Assembly: GCF_910591885.1 (NCBI RefSeq)
Contig: NC_063277.1
Coordinates: 6,820,001 to 6,884,000, forward strand
Length of the DNA: 64,000 nt
DNA from: Bombus terrestris
Taxonomy: Eukaryota > Arthropoda > Insecta > Hymenoptera > Apidae
Reading direction: 5' to 3'
Within the stretch, counting starts at the first letter, position 1. Every line of letters begins with the position of its first letter. Positions 13,567 to 27,490 of this stretch are shown here, one piece after another. The translations under genes were made by a program, and so were the position numbers. The notes beneath the pieces are model-generated. The model saw only the letters and a program-made list of their open reading frames with translations, was not told where the DNA came from and made no database searches.

Positions 13567-14360
13567 TCGCCAATGATTTTCTCCCTCTTCTTTCTTATAT
13601 CTCCTCGCTTCTCCTCCTCCACCTTACAGACCCTCCTCTTCTTCTTTTCTCTGTACGTTCTGTTGTCCCTCCCTTTCCCTACTTTTCTCTTTTCTCATTT
13701 ACACCGCAGCGTGTTTTCCTTTCCCGAGGGAACCGATCAACGCACCTGTTGTCGCCGCACTGATCGAACCACGGCTGTCGAACCATGCTGAATGATACAG
13801 CTCCGAGAAGCTTGTACGCCAACCTCTCACTTAGCCTTATATAGAGTGTCTGTCACGCGTTAAGAACGCTCCGTGTTTTCGATTAGATTCTTATCGGGCG
13901 AAATACAGTAGCACAATGGGACGGCACAGAGTTTTATCGTTGGCTATGAGGAAACTGTAACCAAATTGTCTCTCCTCGTTTCGTCGATTGTTATCGAAGC
14001 TTCTCTTTCGTTTGCTGATTCGCTCAAAAATTTAGAAAGCAGACCAACAAGCTTCTCTAGAAAGTATATACGTGTATGTTCGCGTGTACGTTCTCACCGA
14101 CAGGTGCACGTAGTTGGATATTCAAAACTTATTCATCTGTAAACCGCGCTAAATAGGATGTTTTCTGCCGAAGACAAAAAAACGTCGCGGATCTTTGCTT
14201 TTCTGAACTTTACCGTTCTATTTTTTTCTCTTTGTCTTTCTTTATTTTGTTCGAGTTGCCGAGCAGAAGCGAATAAATCGAATATTTCCGCTGGAGTGTA
14301 GTTTTGCTAATCGAATCTAAGGCACCGGCGAGTGAAAGCACTCGCAAGTTTCGATTTACG

Positions 14361-17300
14361 AACACGCTGCGGTGTATTAGAAAGAAAAAAGGAAGAACGG
14401 AAAATAGTAATATCTACGAATAATATAGTAGTATAGTAACTGAAATAGAGATTTGTTTGACCTATCAAAAATTATAACGTGTGATTCTGCTTTAGACGTT
14501 TTATATCGCGTACACACGCATTTTATTACCTTTAAATTTCCAGTAAATACGCGAAATCCAAAACAGGCAGAAAAGAAATCGAACGACAAAGTTTCGTCTG
14601 ATTTTTAATATTTTAGATAGTTGTCTATGTATAATGTTTGTCTATTTAATGTCTTGCTATGCGAATATTCTATTTGGAACTTGAGAAATTACAATTAACA
14701 GCGATACAGATTAAAGTGATTGCAAAACACGGTACGTCTGCGCTGTTTGCGCTGGAAAGAATCTATCGATGACCGTTAACCTCGATGGTTTCCGGACTAC
14801 TGACAACACTCGGACGTCATGTCCATGCGTTTAGCTACCGAAAGATAAAAACACCGTTACATTCTTATACAAATAAAGCTTATTCATAGTTAATTTCTTA
14901 TTTTGGAAAATTTTGCTCGAGAATCAACACACAAACTGTGTAAAGTAAGAGGAAAAGAAGATTTAAGTCGTTTTGTTGTTATCGATCATTATTTGACGAG
15001 TCAAATAAATCAAATTGTCTGAGTAATCTGTTCCATTTAATCACTTCCTTTAGTCTTGATTAAGCTTTACTTCAACTTCGTCACTCGTGTGGAAAATTCC
15101 ATTTTTATGGAAGAAGATAAAAAATCAGGAAAATTTTATTTATCTGTACTTTCTAATATTAATATATCGTAATATTAATATATTGTTTATCGTAGGATAG
15201 TTTTTGTAAGATTGGTTTGTTTTCTAAGTGTCGTAATTTACTTTAGATATCCAGAAAGAGGCAAGTTATTGCCTATATACACACGAAGAAATCTTTTAAA
15301 AAATATTTGTCTTGATAAACACAATAAAGACGATAAGCAGTTTTGTTGATAAAATATTTTTTAATCAGTATACGTGTAAAACAGAAACAGTCTTCGAGAT
15401 ATCATGATATTAACAAGAAATTTTTTAATTTTACTTGTAATTATAACAAAAATCGTTCCCGCGAATGGAAAATGAAACTATGCAAAAATTTTAAGAGAAA
15501 CTGAAGGAAAACTTGCGAGCATACTTATCCTCTCCGCTTTATAAATCTTAGGTCGCCATAGATAAAATGACGTAAAACGACATGTATTTCGAAAAAAAAA
15601 ATTAGTAAAGATAATTTTTTAAATAACCTAATGATCATAAAGTATAAATTATTAAACGTGAAGACATTTATGTACGTGTATTATGTGTAGAATAAATGAC
15701 AACAAAATTTTCACTTAGGACACTTTATTGATAAAATCTTCACATTTTCAAGTACGACAAAGAATTTCAAACAGTCTGTTCTTATACAATCGAAGTAAGA
15801 GTCTCAATCAAGAAATAAGAATTTCAATCAGGCTTTTATAAAGTCAAGAAATGAATCACGGATTATACATGATGAATCGAGATGTGCATACAAAAGTCAG
15901 TTAATTCGGCAGATTACAACAAATTTCAATTAAATCAAACTTTATCTTTATACTTAATCTTAATCGATAATATTCCTACCTGCTAATTTTCATGATTTTA
16001 TTCGATCATATAAACGATCTTCTTTGATTGGCTATTATTATTATCATTACACGTTTATGAATTTTATTGTTATATTCTACGCGCGGTTACTGCGTATATT
16101 TAGAATTCAAAGAATCATAATTACGGTGGGTTAAATGAGTAAAGTAAAGTTTTGCATAGATTCCAACTATCTGGTTTTGTAAAAAAAAAAATTCGAAATT
16201 TTCATGGACACGAATAAAATCATGAAATATATCGATCAATTAATTTAATATTTTCAGACTGCGCAGATTAGTTTAAAGTGGCAAATTGTTAAATCGATTT
16301 CGAGGAAATATATTTCGCGATAATAGAATTACTTGACAGCTTTTACTACTCGCTAAATTTGCTTAACTTAATCTATTAGAACAAATTAGCGTTAACTGCC
16401 AACACGTCCAAGGTCAGTATGGTCAATCAATCCACTTTTCCCCTCTAAAGCTTTAAATCAACGTAGGCGAGTTACATACATACCAAGAGCAATTCAAGTC
16501 AGTAAAATTGTACCATCCTGAGCCTTGCGTGCCTGCTTTTATTACTTTTCATATAAAATATCAGAATTATTGAAGTCGTTTATAATGTATGTAATGTAAT
16601 GTAAGTTAAGCAACGTAGAAAAAACTTTCGCCACGATCAAGTTTAACCGATACATTTCAAAATCATTCGTCGTGACTATAGAAAATTTGTATCGTTCATT
16701 GCGACCATATAATATGTTGACAATACGTGATTAAAAAAAATAATCAACAATATATTTTTAGAGATATTTTAAGTTACCATAATAAAGTAATAGTTTGAGG
16801 GAGGAAATTATAAAAAATAATTTTATAATAATTATAACAGAATTCTCGTATGCGAATTAGTGCAAAGAATTTTTCGCTTGTATGCTGTTTTCTATATAAA
16901 TTTGTTTGATATATACTGAACAAATTAGAAAATGTTATTTTGGTAACGATCGCAGTTCGAATGATATATTGGATACACAACGTATTGACTCAGTTGGAAC
17001 AATGTGCTAAAATATTTTGTTAGATGAGGAAAAAGAAGAAGCAGAACAGAAATAAATCCTGGCAATTAGATACATTAGACAGTTTTTTTCGTGTTCTATA
17101 ATTTTTTTATCACCAAGGAAATTTATTATCATAGGTTAACGTTATTATCTTTGTTCGTTAGTGTGACAAACGGTGCAGATTGAAAAATATCTCAATATTC
17201 CGAAAGTCAAGAGTTCTGTAAACATTCGACTCATTTATCAAGTTATAATGATCTATAAAATCAAAGCGAACAATCGTTTAATTTATCAAAATATAATCTA

Positions 17301-20300
17301 CTATGAATAGTTATCAGTACGCGATATGTATAGGAAAAAGAATACCATTGCAATACAATTATTGTATCTAATCATGTTTAACAATTAAACATATTTTTCT
17401 AAAGCAATAATGAACAAGATAATTTCTATGCACGTATATTGTAATCGTATTGAATCTCCATTAGTACAATTGAAAAATACGAAACAACCAATTTCTCTCT
17501 TTACAATTGGATAGTAAAACGAATTTGTAACTAGATAAATTACGTTCTTTAAATTCGATGTAAATTATTATTAGCTATGTTATAGTTTCCTAGGATTTTT
17601 AAACTATATATTTAATTATATTTCAGTCATGACTTATATACCCATTTTATATAATATTTTATATACATTATTTAAAGCATATTGCCAAATTAATTGCTAT
17701 AACCTAGGTATAAAATAAATTGTGAGAAAAAGTAAAAATATTGTGTGTAATAATACATATCACAGGTTTTCCTTACATTTGTAGTCTTAATAGTCTTGGA
17801 ATTTTCTCATTAGATTCATTCTTAAATAACTGAACCATTGAGTCAGATTAAATGTTCTCCATACAAGAGCAATTTATTGATAAACTCTTCGGAATTGTGT
17901 AAATAATGGTAAACATATGTAGTCACCGTTAAGGATTATCAATGCGAGAGACCTTCGCGGGAGGTAGAAACGTCAATATTTTTAACGAGGACGCAAAATA
18001 ACTCATTAATCATTGCGATAGAAATCTGGTAAACAGTTTAATTCTAGAATCTGCTTTCAACGTTGTTTCATTCCATTTATCTTTATTCGTTTTTATTGTC
18101 CATTTTTTCCATATATAATCGATGCTTAGAATAATCCTACTTCTAGAAACGATCTACGATCTTTTAAATCGTGGTATTTATTCGAACAGATGTTTGAAAT
18201 AGCTGTATACTAAAACCATCGTCAGAACGACGAAACTACTACTATATTTTGCGGTGGAATTTTTTACATGATACAATAACGCGTAATTTTCATCGCAACG
18301 CTAAACATACCAAAGCTTGTTCTACACAAGAGATCGATAGACATTCTTTCGTATATTTCAAATCCCGTATAAAATCTGTATATAAGTTAACAGTAGAACT
18401 ATGAATCTGTTGTATGTATTTAAATATTCTATATGCCGATCATTATAATTCGAACGATATTAATTAAAATGAATGGAGCTACATAATCATGCCTCTATTT
18501 CAGTAAAGATCAATATTAGTTTTGGAAAAATACCTATATGTTTTCAGTAATTATAAAGAAACAAAATCATTTTGACGGGTTTGGTAGTTCGAGTGTTAAA
18601 GAGTTAGCATTGTGTAAGTTGTGCTGTAACTTGTATGTGCCAGGAATCGCTAAATTTTTGCTATATAAATTGCATGTTGTAATCAGAATAAAATACGAAA
18701 GCCTAGGAATATTAATTTACAACGTAAAACAGGTTAACAATACATTTCCATCGTAGAGTTCATGTATTTCTCGGCATTGCTGTCGCCGCAAGTCATGTTA
18801 CGTTCGATTACGAAAAAATATTATGGAAATGTAGAACACCTTTCGATCTATGACAATGCATTTTTTTCAAGTTTCAAGAACTAGATCTGAATAAAACGTG
18901 CGTTATTAGTTTAGATGGTAGCAGTAACTTGCGTCAGTTTCTGTGATGGATGATTATCTGTATCTCGAAGGAGATTGGTCTCGCTTAGTTCAAACCTACA
19001 CTACATAATTCTCCTACTTACTTGTTTCACACATTATGGAAGAATTGCGAGTATGACGTCGGTGATGCTGCGCATTTGGTTTGCATTTGAGTTTACATTT
19101 GAATTAAGAAGCTTTTAAAAGAAGGCGTATATATTTAGACTCTATTACAACATGTACTCTGCAATAAAAATCTACTTATCTAAATTTATGGACAAACAAA
19201 CATGTATGGTGTTCATATACGCTGCCGGTCCATTTATCTAAATCCATGAGGATGAAAAGCAATTGCTACAATACGAGTTCAGTGATTTCCATCACTGAAT
19301 AATTCTGAATTAATCGGCGGGAGTTCATTTAAACAAAAAGGACACCAAATTTCGAAATTAAAATTTCTTTGGAGATAGAAATTATGAAAGGGATAATTAG
19401 AGAAAGAAAACAGAAAGGCACAAGTAGAGACCAAGTTGTCCAGAACAGAAGGAAAAGAATCTAATTAAATTACATAGCTTAATGTTTACGGCTAATAATT
19501 TAAGTTTAATCTAACAATTTACCTTTAAACTTTATGGTTTAATCTTTTATAGAATTTAAAGAATTTTTGTCTTGTTGTACATAAAGATAAAGATAAAAAT
19601 GTTTGTGTTTATGTATATATAAAGTTTTCGAATGAAAGTTAAGGCTTACATGCTGTGAACTTTAGTTTATACCAAAATTTCGTTTCAATAAATAAAATTC
19701 AAATAAATAGAGTTCCACGGTAATGTAACAAGAGTTCACTCGTCTATGATAACTCGTTCCGATAATAGAAGTTCACATTCAGATAATTCAAATCAATCAA
19801 CAGAAGATCGATTGGTCAAGATTTCCTACCAATATAATGTATAAATGAGTTTCTCTCGTATTTACAGGATGTGTCGAATCCAATATCTAAATTATATCAG
19901 CCGAAGATAAAAAAAAATGCGACTAAGTGAATTTTATATGATTTTAAGACTTACATCTGGTGATAATAAGAAAAATTCCATAACAAGGTCGTCTTAAAGA
20001 TTATTCCAAGGTCATCTACATTTCTTTACATGTCAACATCTGTTATTATAATGCGATGTTTTATAATGCGCGCTGGTAAGTCCGTAGGAAGACCAGTTCA
20101 ATGACATGATATAGATCCTCTTAATTATTCTTTCATATGTTCAATAACAGAAAACAATCTAGATGTTCGATTTGAATACAATATCATGTATATGCCACAG
20201 ATACTAGTCGTCTTTCTATGTTAAATAATTATTTGCTATTTAGTTATAGTTAAGTTGTTGAGCAATATCTACTTTTTATCTCCAGTAAATATTTAATCTT

Positions 20301-23300
20301 ATCTATTTTTGTCAAACAGAAACTCGCTGAAACACAGACATTCCAAACTGACCACTTTAATCGTCTATAATGACTTTGTGAGTAATTGATCTATATTAAA
20401 CAAAATATTACAAAATAAAAGTACATTTCCTCTGGTTTTCTCCGTATATAATATCTTAGAGAAAATAGGTTACTTCGATTTAAAAATTGTAAGATTATTG
20501 CTTTTACGATATTGAAGAATCAGATCAGTAGGTTGATAATAGTTATCAAGGCGTATCACCGATAATAGATTTAATAGAACTGGGCTATAAAACATTTCTT
20601 TTGGTATAAAATTTCTTATTTTCAAGTGTATCCGCCGATTTTCTTTGTAACGCAAAAAATAAATGTACGTATAAGCGTACTTTGTGCTTTCGAGTAATGT
20701 ATATCTAATAGATAGTAAAAGTATGAAACATGCATATGAGTAGCAATCGAGTAAAAAAAGTGAAACAGAAATTTTTTCCTGCGGGACGTGGTTAGGAATA
20801 AATTAGGGGAAAAGCGAGAGACAGCGAATTTTATCTGTATTTTGTTTAAACTCTAAGTTAAATACATTTCTTTACATTCTTCTTTACATTTCTCTTAATA
20901 TCTGACGTAAATTCGTAATTCATTGTGTAATTCGATGGAAGAATATAAACTTTATTGCGATGTGCACAATACAAAATAAAAAATTTAAAAGCTTAAAGAT
21001 TTGAAAATTTAGAAGCTTGAAAGTTTGATCTAATAATTTGTAAGTTTGAGTGTTCAAAAAACATTAAAATTAAAAGATGTACGAATTTATCGTAATGCGT
21101 TCCATAATAGTCAAGACAAAATTTTATTAAACCAAAACGCAACTATTATTTTGCTGGCGGGCTAGAAATTTCAACGCGTAGGACCACAGAAAATATGTTT
21201 CTTACAAAAAATAAATAATTCAATAAATAGTTCGCATAATATGGAAAGTATAGATTTTTGTAATTTCATTCTTCCTTGCAAAATTCTTTCGTCCTGATTA
21301 ATAATAGATACTATTATAAAAAGGATGTTTAACGATGCCAGTTTTAATGTTAATATGTCTAAGAGAATAACTCAAATGACTGATAACAAAAATAAAATAA
21401 CTCTGATAAGTTATCTGAGTTATTAAGTTAAAATAAAGATTGAACGGATATGGATTTTGATCATAGATCTTATGTACATACTATGTAATGTACATAATAT
21501 GCGTATGGAATGTTATGCATTAATCATGTATCGAGTAAACAGCAAGGAAAAATAATAAGATGTATCAAACATATGTTATGAATATACATTATGTTTCACA
21601 TGACTGGCAATAGTTTTGAAACAGTTGGATAGGATAAACAAAAGTGTCGTAAGATAGAATTAAATTAGTCTCGCGTAGTATATTCATGTTATGTTTGAAT
21701 TTTTTCCAAAAAAATGGGAACTTCTCATAAATTCTAAAATTAATTGTACTGCACGACCGGTTTTATAAGAAATTAAAATTGTAAATTGAAAGATCATCCT
21801 ATCATGTATCTGATATATGAACCACTCAGAAGACACACATTGATCAACCTCAAGGTTAAGAAATAGAAAAAGGTGATGATTATTTTTCAAAATTTATCTT
21901 GTTTATTATGATTTGTATGACCTCTTTGGGATAAATGAACTTGTGGAAGTAAGTCATTTATTTTTTAACAATTAAACATTAATCATGTACGTACATTAGT
22001 AATGAAATCGGGGAAACGAAACATGGATTTGACCAGTTTGGCCTCTGAGAAAATTATACACGTATATTCCTAATTTATCAATTTATATTTATTATTATTA
22101 TATTATATCAATTAACAATAAATATTATATTATTTAACGATCCAATTCAGTCAAATAATTCTTTCTCCTATTCGAAATGAATTTTATTAAAATATATGTG
22201 GAAATAAAAGAAATAGGAGCTTATTAACATAAAAACATATTAATAAATATTTGTTATATAAACAATAAGATACAGGTGTAACAATGAGTTAAATTTCTGT
22301 TTATTTAAAATTTATGGAGGTAATATAAATCGTTATCTTCTCAATAACATTAAAATTAAGCCGAACGATCTGATCTTCGTCTTAAAAGTATTGCGAAATT
22401 ATATAAATAAGCTTTTACAGTCACCTCATAAACCTATGACTATCTTTTATTCTGTCTGTTAAGTATCATAGCAATAAAACTAATTTATCTCTTATATATA
22501 TTTATCTCTTTATATTTATAATTTTATATTATATATATTTTATATTATAATATTTTATTTATTATTATATTATAATAATTATTATATTATAATATTTATC
22601 TCTTTCTATATTTCGATGTATATTCGAAATCCTATATAATTATCAAATAACTCAGCAATTAGTATTGTAGCTATATAACAGATATTACAAGTACTTTATT
22701 TGATGTATTTTGATAGGTTGTCTATTTAATTAGTGTTTCTAAACATTTTCAATTTCAGTTATAAAATATGCATACCAATAAATAGTAATTTAAACGTCTT
22801 ACACAAGATTAATGACTGTGTAATTAATCTTTATTGTTCATATACATAAAAAACTATACTTCATAAAACCTAATTATTTTCCTCGGTTATCTTATCTCGC
22901 CGAAATCCTCAGTAGATTATACACGAACATTCTACATGTATCTAATCATTCTGCTATGTATCTAAAGCTGTAAGATTATCGGATTGTATTGCTCAATTTA
23001 TATTGCCTGGTATAGAGTCGCATTAACATGTAAATTACTCTGTTGAGTCAGTGAAAAGTCTCCCAATGTCATTTGGTAAGATAAATACCCAACTCTTGAA
23101 AAATGATTTTAACATTTTTTAGGAAAGACACAAATACTCAATAATTATTTTACCAAAAGTATCAAATCGAATGCAAACAATATCGGTACTAAGGACTGTT
23201 ACAAAACTATTATTATATTCCTAAATAAAGATATTCTTTCTATAAGGTATACAATGATTTTTCTGGGTGACTATGTCCATTAGTGTCTCGGGAAACAAAG

Positions 23301-24868
23301 AGAATGATGATTTAAATACCATTGTTTTTACAATAGACATAGTATTATGAATGGTTTCATTTATTTTCGAAGTTACAAGATTATTATCTCTTTTCCCGTG
23401 GATATGCATGAAACAATTGAATATATTCCAAAAAGAAAACTCTTCTGCAAATGTGCAAACAATACTTCTTCCGTATTTTGATATGGAATTTCTGAATCAG
23501 CGACATTAGAATTGACGAATAATTAAAAATTGTTATTTTATTTCCAAACTTCGTTTTGTACTGAATTGAAGATTCGTCTATCAAATTTATGCACATCATA
23601 TTTGCTTTTCTTATCTGGGTAATTAGGGAATATAATACCTCGTGCTTTGGCGGTTGACATTTCTCAGTAACTCCCGTTTAAAATATGTACTTTAATCAAA
23701 AGATAGCCAACAAAGCGTGGGAAAAATGTCAAAAATGAAGTCAAATATCGCGTTTTATGTATTTGTTTCTTTGACATGTATAAACCTTTTTTGTTTATCG
23801 AGGTTTATATATATTAAACAATTATCAATATAAATTTGAAGTTCACAAAGTATAGTGTCTCTTCGATGCTATTCGATATCTATAGAATATATGACACGAA
23901 TATATGACACACGTTGTCACGTAAAAATAGAAAAATAAAGCTATAAGGAGAATGCATCACGATAACATCACGATTGACAAATAATTGAATTATTGGAACG
24001 AATCTGTAATTACAAAAAAATCACAATAATCTCACTTTCCTTTATGAAATCTTTATTACTCTCGTGAATTTATAGAAATTTTATAGAACATACTAAACGT
24101 TATTTAATTCATATTAAAATTGTCTATGCTTATTAGTTGCTTGAACGTTGAAAAAATACGAATAGTTTCCTCCCTGCATTTTCTTTCGCGAACGTGTAAA
24201 ATATTGGTAATTTATGAAAATCGACTAATCAAGATCACTTCTACAATGCACGTACAACGTTTTCGAATCATTAGTCTTATTTTTCAACAGACACGTAAAT
24301 CGTATTCATGGTACATGTGAAACAAAATATGCAAGATGTGAAGTCAACAGTCATAATTACTCTCATGATCGTTGTGCACGAATTGTGCACGTGATTAGCT
24401 AATAAGATTACGTACGAACTTACACGTACATAAGGTAGGTACATGAGACCTAACAATTTAAGAATAATAAGCCAGTTCTCATAGCTTCCAAATAGCCCTG
24501 CCACGGTTTATCACGTATTAAACTGTTCGTTGTATCAACGCAAGAAATTTACGTCAACGTAACGACTTCTACGTAATTAGTTATTGCCTATTCGCGAAAT
24601 ATCATCTATCACGATGAATTGAACTTTTAGTAACGTCAATAGATTGGAAAAGTTACATCGTTATTTTATAGAATCCGTTAATATTCGCTCATCCACACGG
24701 ATTAAAGCGTATATTCCACTTAATATTACATAAGAAGAAACCATTTGAAAAATTACAACTGCAAACAAAGGATGAATCATCCGGAAAATATCATTACTGA
24801 CTGTTTCTATTTATAATTAGAGTGAACGAAGATTTCTCGTTTGATTTCCGAATGTAATTCAGAGCAGG
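14361..24868. other. Long non-coding AT-rich stretch
   Basis: About 10 kb without any reading frame or splice-bounded block that I can support. Features seen are local AT-rich repeats (see 22480-22610), a degenerate short repeat near 20990-21050 with recurring AAGCTT and TTTGAAAATTT motifs, and isolated splice-donor-like GTAAGT sites without coding character. It may be intergenic or a large intron. Confidence 0.5.
22480..22610. repeat. TA/TTA-rich tandem-like repeat
   Basis: Nearly pure A/T sequence made of repeated TATTATAT and TTATATTATAAT blocks, between two copies of TATTTATCTCTTT. It has no coding content. Confidence 0.75.
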
Positions 24869-25122
24869 AAACGTCATTGCAATTTATTTTCTTATCCAAC
24901 GCAAACTGTTATTTGCTTAACTATAAATATAAAGGTTCCTATTTTCCTATTAATAAATTACGGGTATTTACATTTGTGGAAATATATAATGGTACAAGCG
25001 CGTACGCAATGTAAGCAATATGCAAAAATATATGAAATAGTTAAAGTAAAGTAATGTAAAGAATTTATCAAATATTATAATAGATATTCTACTTTGGATA
25101 CTTTACACATTTTTGCATCTTT
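24869..25122. repeat. Diverged direct repeat, copy 1 (partner at 26008-26326)
   Basis: From GAAACGTCATTGC through the ATTTTTGCAT motif this block follows the same order of motifs as 26008-26326. Both contain AACTGTTATTT, ACTATAAATA, TATAATGGTACAA and TATTATAATAG, with small insertions and substitutions. Inside it, ATGCAAAAATATATGAAATAG and the reverse complement of the later CACATTTTTGCAT region form a diverged inverted pair. This suggests a degenerate short transposon. Confidence 0.7.
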
Positions 25123-25835
25123 AGCGACTAATGAAGTTTTATTTATAGTCTTTACTAATTAAAATTTCTATCTTCCATTTCTTTAGGTATGCTCGTAAAA
25201 ATATGCAATTGTATAAACATCCGCAATCTATTCATTAGTCAAATCACTCGCTGAGTGATAAATAAATAAAGGAATGATAAACAAATAAATCATTTGTACT
25301 CAAATAGATTTGACATCACTCTATTAATATGCAGTTTTCTTTGTTTTTTAATTGATTGTTTAAAATCGCGTCAAGCATAATAATAGATTATATATCACAA
25401 TCAAATTGAAATTACACATTGAGTATAATCTTATTTTACTTGACTTAAAATATCCTTTGAAATACCTACGTTCATTTTTATTAGTCGAGTCATTTACTTC
25501 GAGTTACTTAAACTTAAATAGGCTTGACTAAAACGATCATGTTTTTTGTTCATTGACTGTATGCACTCGCATCGACTATTATATGTAATAGGCTGTGCAA
25601 TATATGTAATTAGCCATTAAAGATTTTCCCTGGAAAATTGTCGATATTCGAACTGTTATAAATTCTTGAAAAAATATCATGTAACAATATGCCTGGGCTT
25701 ATTTTAAAGTGCAAGACTTCCTCTTTTGAAATGAACTGCGTTCATTTTTCTCTATGACCGCAGAGATGAAGATACTTTTTCGTTTGTTATACCGCTTTTG
25801 CAATAGTTTTATTGAACTCTGAAGGAAAAAAGTGT

Positions 25836-26622
25836 CACCGGAATTAGAATAATCCAAGATACACCACGAGCAAGCTGCACGGTCCGACTTGTATCTCATG
25901 TGTGCGTGTTTAGTACGTTTAGCAAGAACCTAACGAACCTGAGGACTCTGACAGAATAGGACAAGGATTCTTGTCTGCATTAGACACGCACTAGACGTAC
26001 ACACTTTGAAACATCATTGCTATTTATTTTTCTGATCAATCCGAACTGTTATTTACTTGACTATAAATACTCTTTCGGATTCCTATAATCCCACTAATTC
26101 CTCGTTAGGAGATCGCGGATGTTTCCATTTGCAGAAATTTATAATGGTACAAACGTATACACAATGTACGCAATACGCAAAAATATATAAAATAGTTAAA
26201 GCAAAATAACGTAAAGTAAAATAAAGGGATGTTTAATGCAAATTACATGCAAGTCGACATTTTTTCGATTTATTAAATATTATAATAGGTACTCTACTTT
26301 GAATACTTTATACATTTTTGCACAGTCGGATTTGTATCTCGTGTGTTTCTACACGTGTGTTTATTGTGTATTTAGTGCATTTAACAAGAACCTGACGAGC
26401 CCGAAGACTCTGACAGAATCGAACGTGGAATCCTCTTTATACTACACACGCATTAAACATACACAATGCGCACATTAAACAAACACCCTAACGCAGCCTA
26501 AGCTTACGCATTATACACACGTTACACGGTTAACACACGCATTAAATACGCTACACACAAAGAACAAGTCTGACCGTGCAACCTCCTCGAGGTGTACCTT
26601 GGATTATTACTCCAATGCCGGC
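25836..26622. mobile_element. Inverted-repeat-bounded repeat element, about 790 bp
   Basis: The sequence at 25836-25891 and the reverse complement of 26565-26622 are clearly alike over about 55 bp (CAAGTCNGACCGTGCA, then a GGTGTA.CTTGGATTATT core). Inside, a segment around CTCTGACAGAAT occurs twice in direct orientation (about 25885-25998 and 26326-26470), separated by the second copy of the 24.9-kb repeat. The structure looks like a composite or internally duplicated non-autonomous transposon. No transposase frame was found, so the class is unknown. Confidence 0.6.
26008..26326. repeat. Diverged direct repeat, copy 2
   Basis: This is the partner of 24869-25122. It is longer because of insertions, including a block near 26100 (CTCGTTAGGAGATCGCGG). 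Its end, AATATTATAATAGGTACTCT through ATTTTTGCA, is also the part matched in reverse at 11569-11621. Confidence 0.7.
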
Positions 26623-26637
26623 AGCTCGACTTTTCAT

Positions 26638-27490
26638 TTAAAGTGCGATAAAATGGCGAAAAAGAAATCGTACATCAAGTTTTTTAAGGTCATCGTAAAG
26701 GGCAGACTCTGCTTTACGAAGGCATTTTAAAGCGAATCCCGAAGAAAATTTTACAAACTCCGCACAATCGTTTGAAAATGTCAAATTTTCGAAAAAGAAA
26801 AGTACCTTCACTTTCTCGCTCGTTATACGATATAAAAACATCAGAGTAAGCTTCAAATCTTAAAATGATACCAGACAGATTGTCATGCGATTTTTTTTTC
26901 ACGAAGTTTACAACAGTTTGAATGTCGACAATACTTGGTCAAGAATTTAATAATTCTGTAATTTTGCACAAGTTGAGTACGCGTAGTTGTATTTTTATTT
27001 ACTTGATGTAAAATATGCTTTGATGTTTCTATACTTGCTCGCATCAGTCAAGTCATTGATATAAAAATTCAAGTAGTTATCGACGTAAACTTCTTATTTT
27101 ACATGACTTACATATTATATATTGAAACAGTCCTTCAATTTTCAACCTAATGTTGTGTCACAGTTTGGCCGCCTTTTCTGCCTTGCAAACTTGCGATATC
27201 TCTTTGCTAATCCTTCATAGCTTAAGAAATTGATCAACGAGATACTTAGGAGTAAGTAACCTCCAATGAACTGTAACCAGACTTCCTGTACCACGAGGAT
27301 TTCCTTTTTCCAACGTAGTCATAATACTTCCTAGCCTTGTTAAGAAATTGAAGTGTATAACATAAATCAAGCGAGTAAAATGTCTATCACAGCTGCTTTC
27401 AGAGAACACCACTTCCCCGAATGCCTGAATTTTCCGACCGTTCTTCTCATCTTTTAAATGCAGACAATTGCCGATAAAAAAGACACGTGT
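26638..27490 (-). pseudogene. Coding-like minus-strand relics, protein unknown
   Basis: Two minus-strand stretches look more like protein-coding DNA than their surroundings. The upper one (about 27490 down to 27215) reads without stop through NCLHLKDEKNGRKIQAFGEV and later RGTGSLVTVHWRLLTPKYLV; after its stop, the same frame continues with another 20 or so codons of coding character. The lower one (26902-26638) has protein-like sequence in two overlapping frames, including NDCAEFVKFSSGFALKCL, as if frameshifted. I recognise no family. The position among transposon remains suggests a dead transposon gene or decayed host gene. No start codon or clean splice structure was found. Confidence 0.3.

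Larger units (their letters stand above)
12160..14360. promoter_or_regulatory. GC-elevated, CpG-rich promoter-like region
   Basis: This block is clearly richer in GC and CpG than the rest of the left half. It contains insect initiator-like TCAGT motifs (for example near 13146), a TATATA motif near 13837, CT-rich tracts and a hexamer array. Several frames stay open by composition alone and none is a recognisable protein, which fits 5' untranslated exons and promoter DNA. It could serve the minus-strand gene with the exon at 6044-6103, a plus-strand gene, or both. The assignment is inference from composition and motifs. Confidence 0.4.

Noticed and set aside
13308..13622. 104-codon minus-strand frame with Gly-Thr repeats
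   Set aside because: The frame is produced by the CCGTTC hexamer array and CT-rich tracts; there is no family resemblance.
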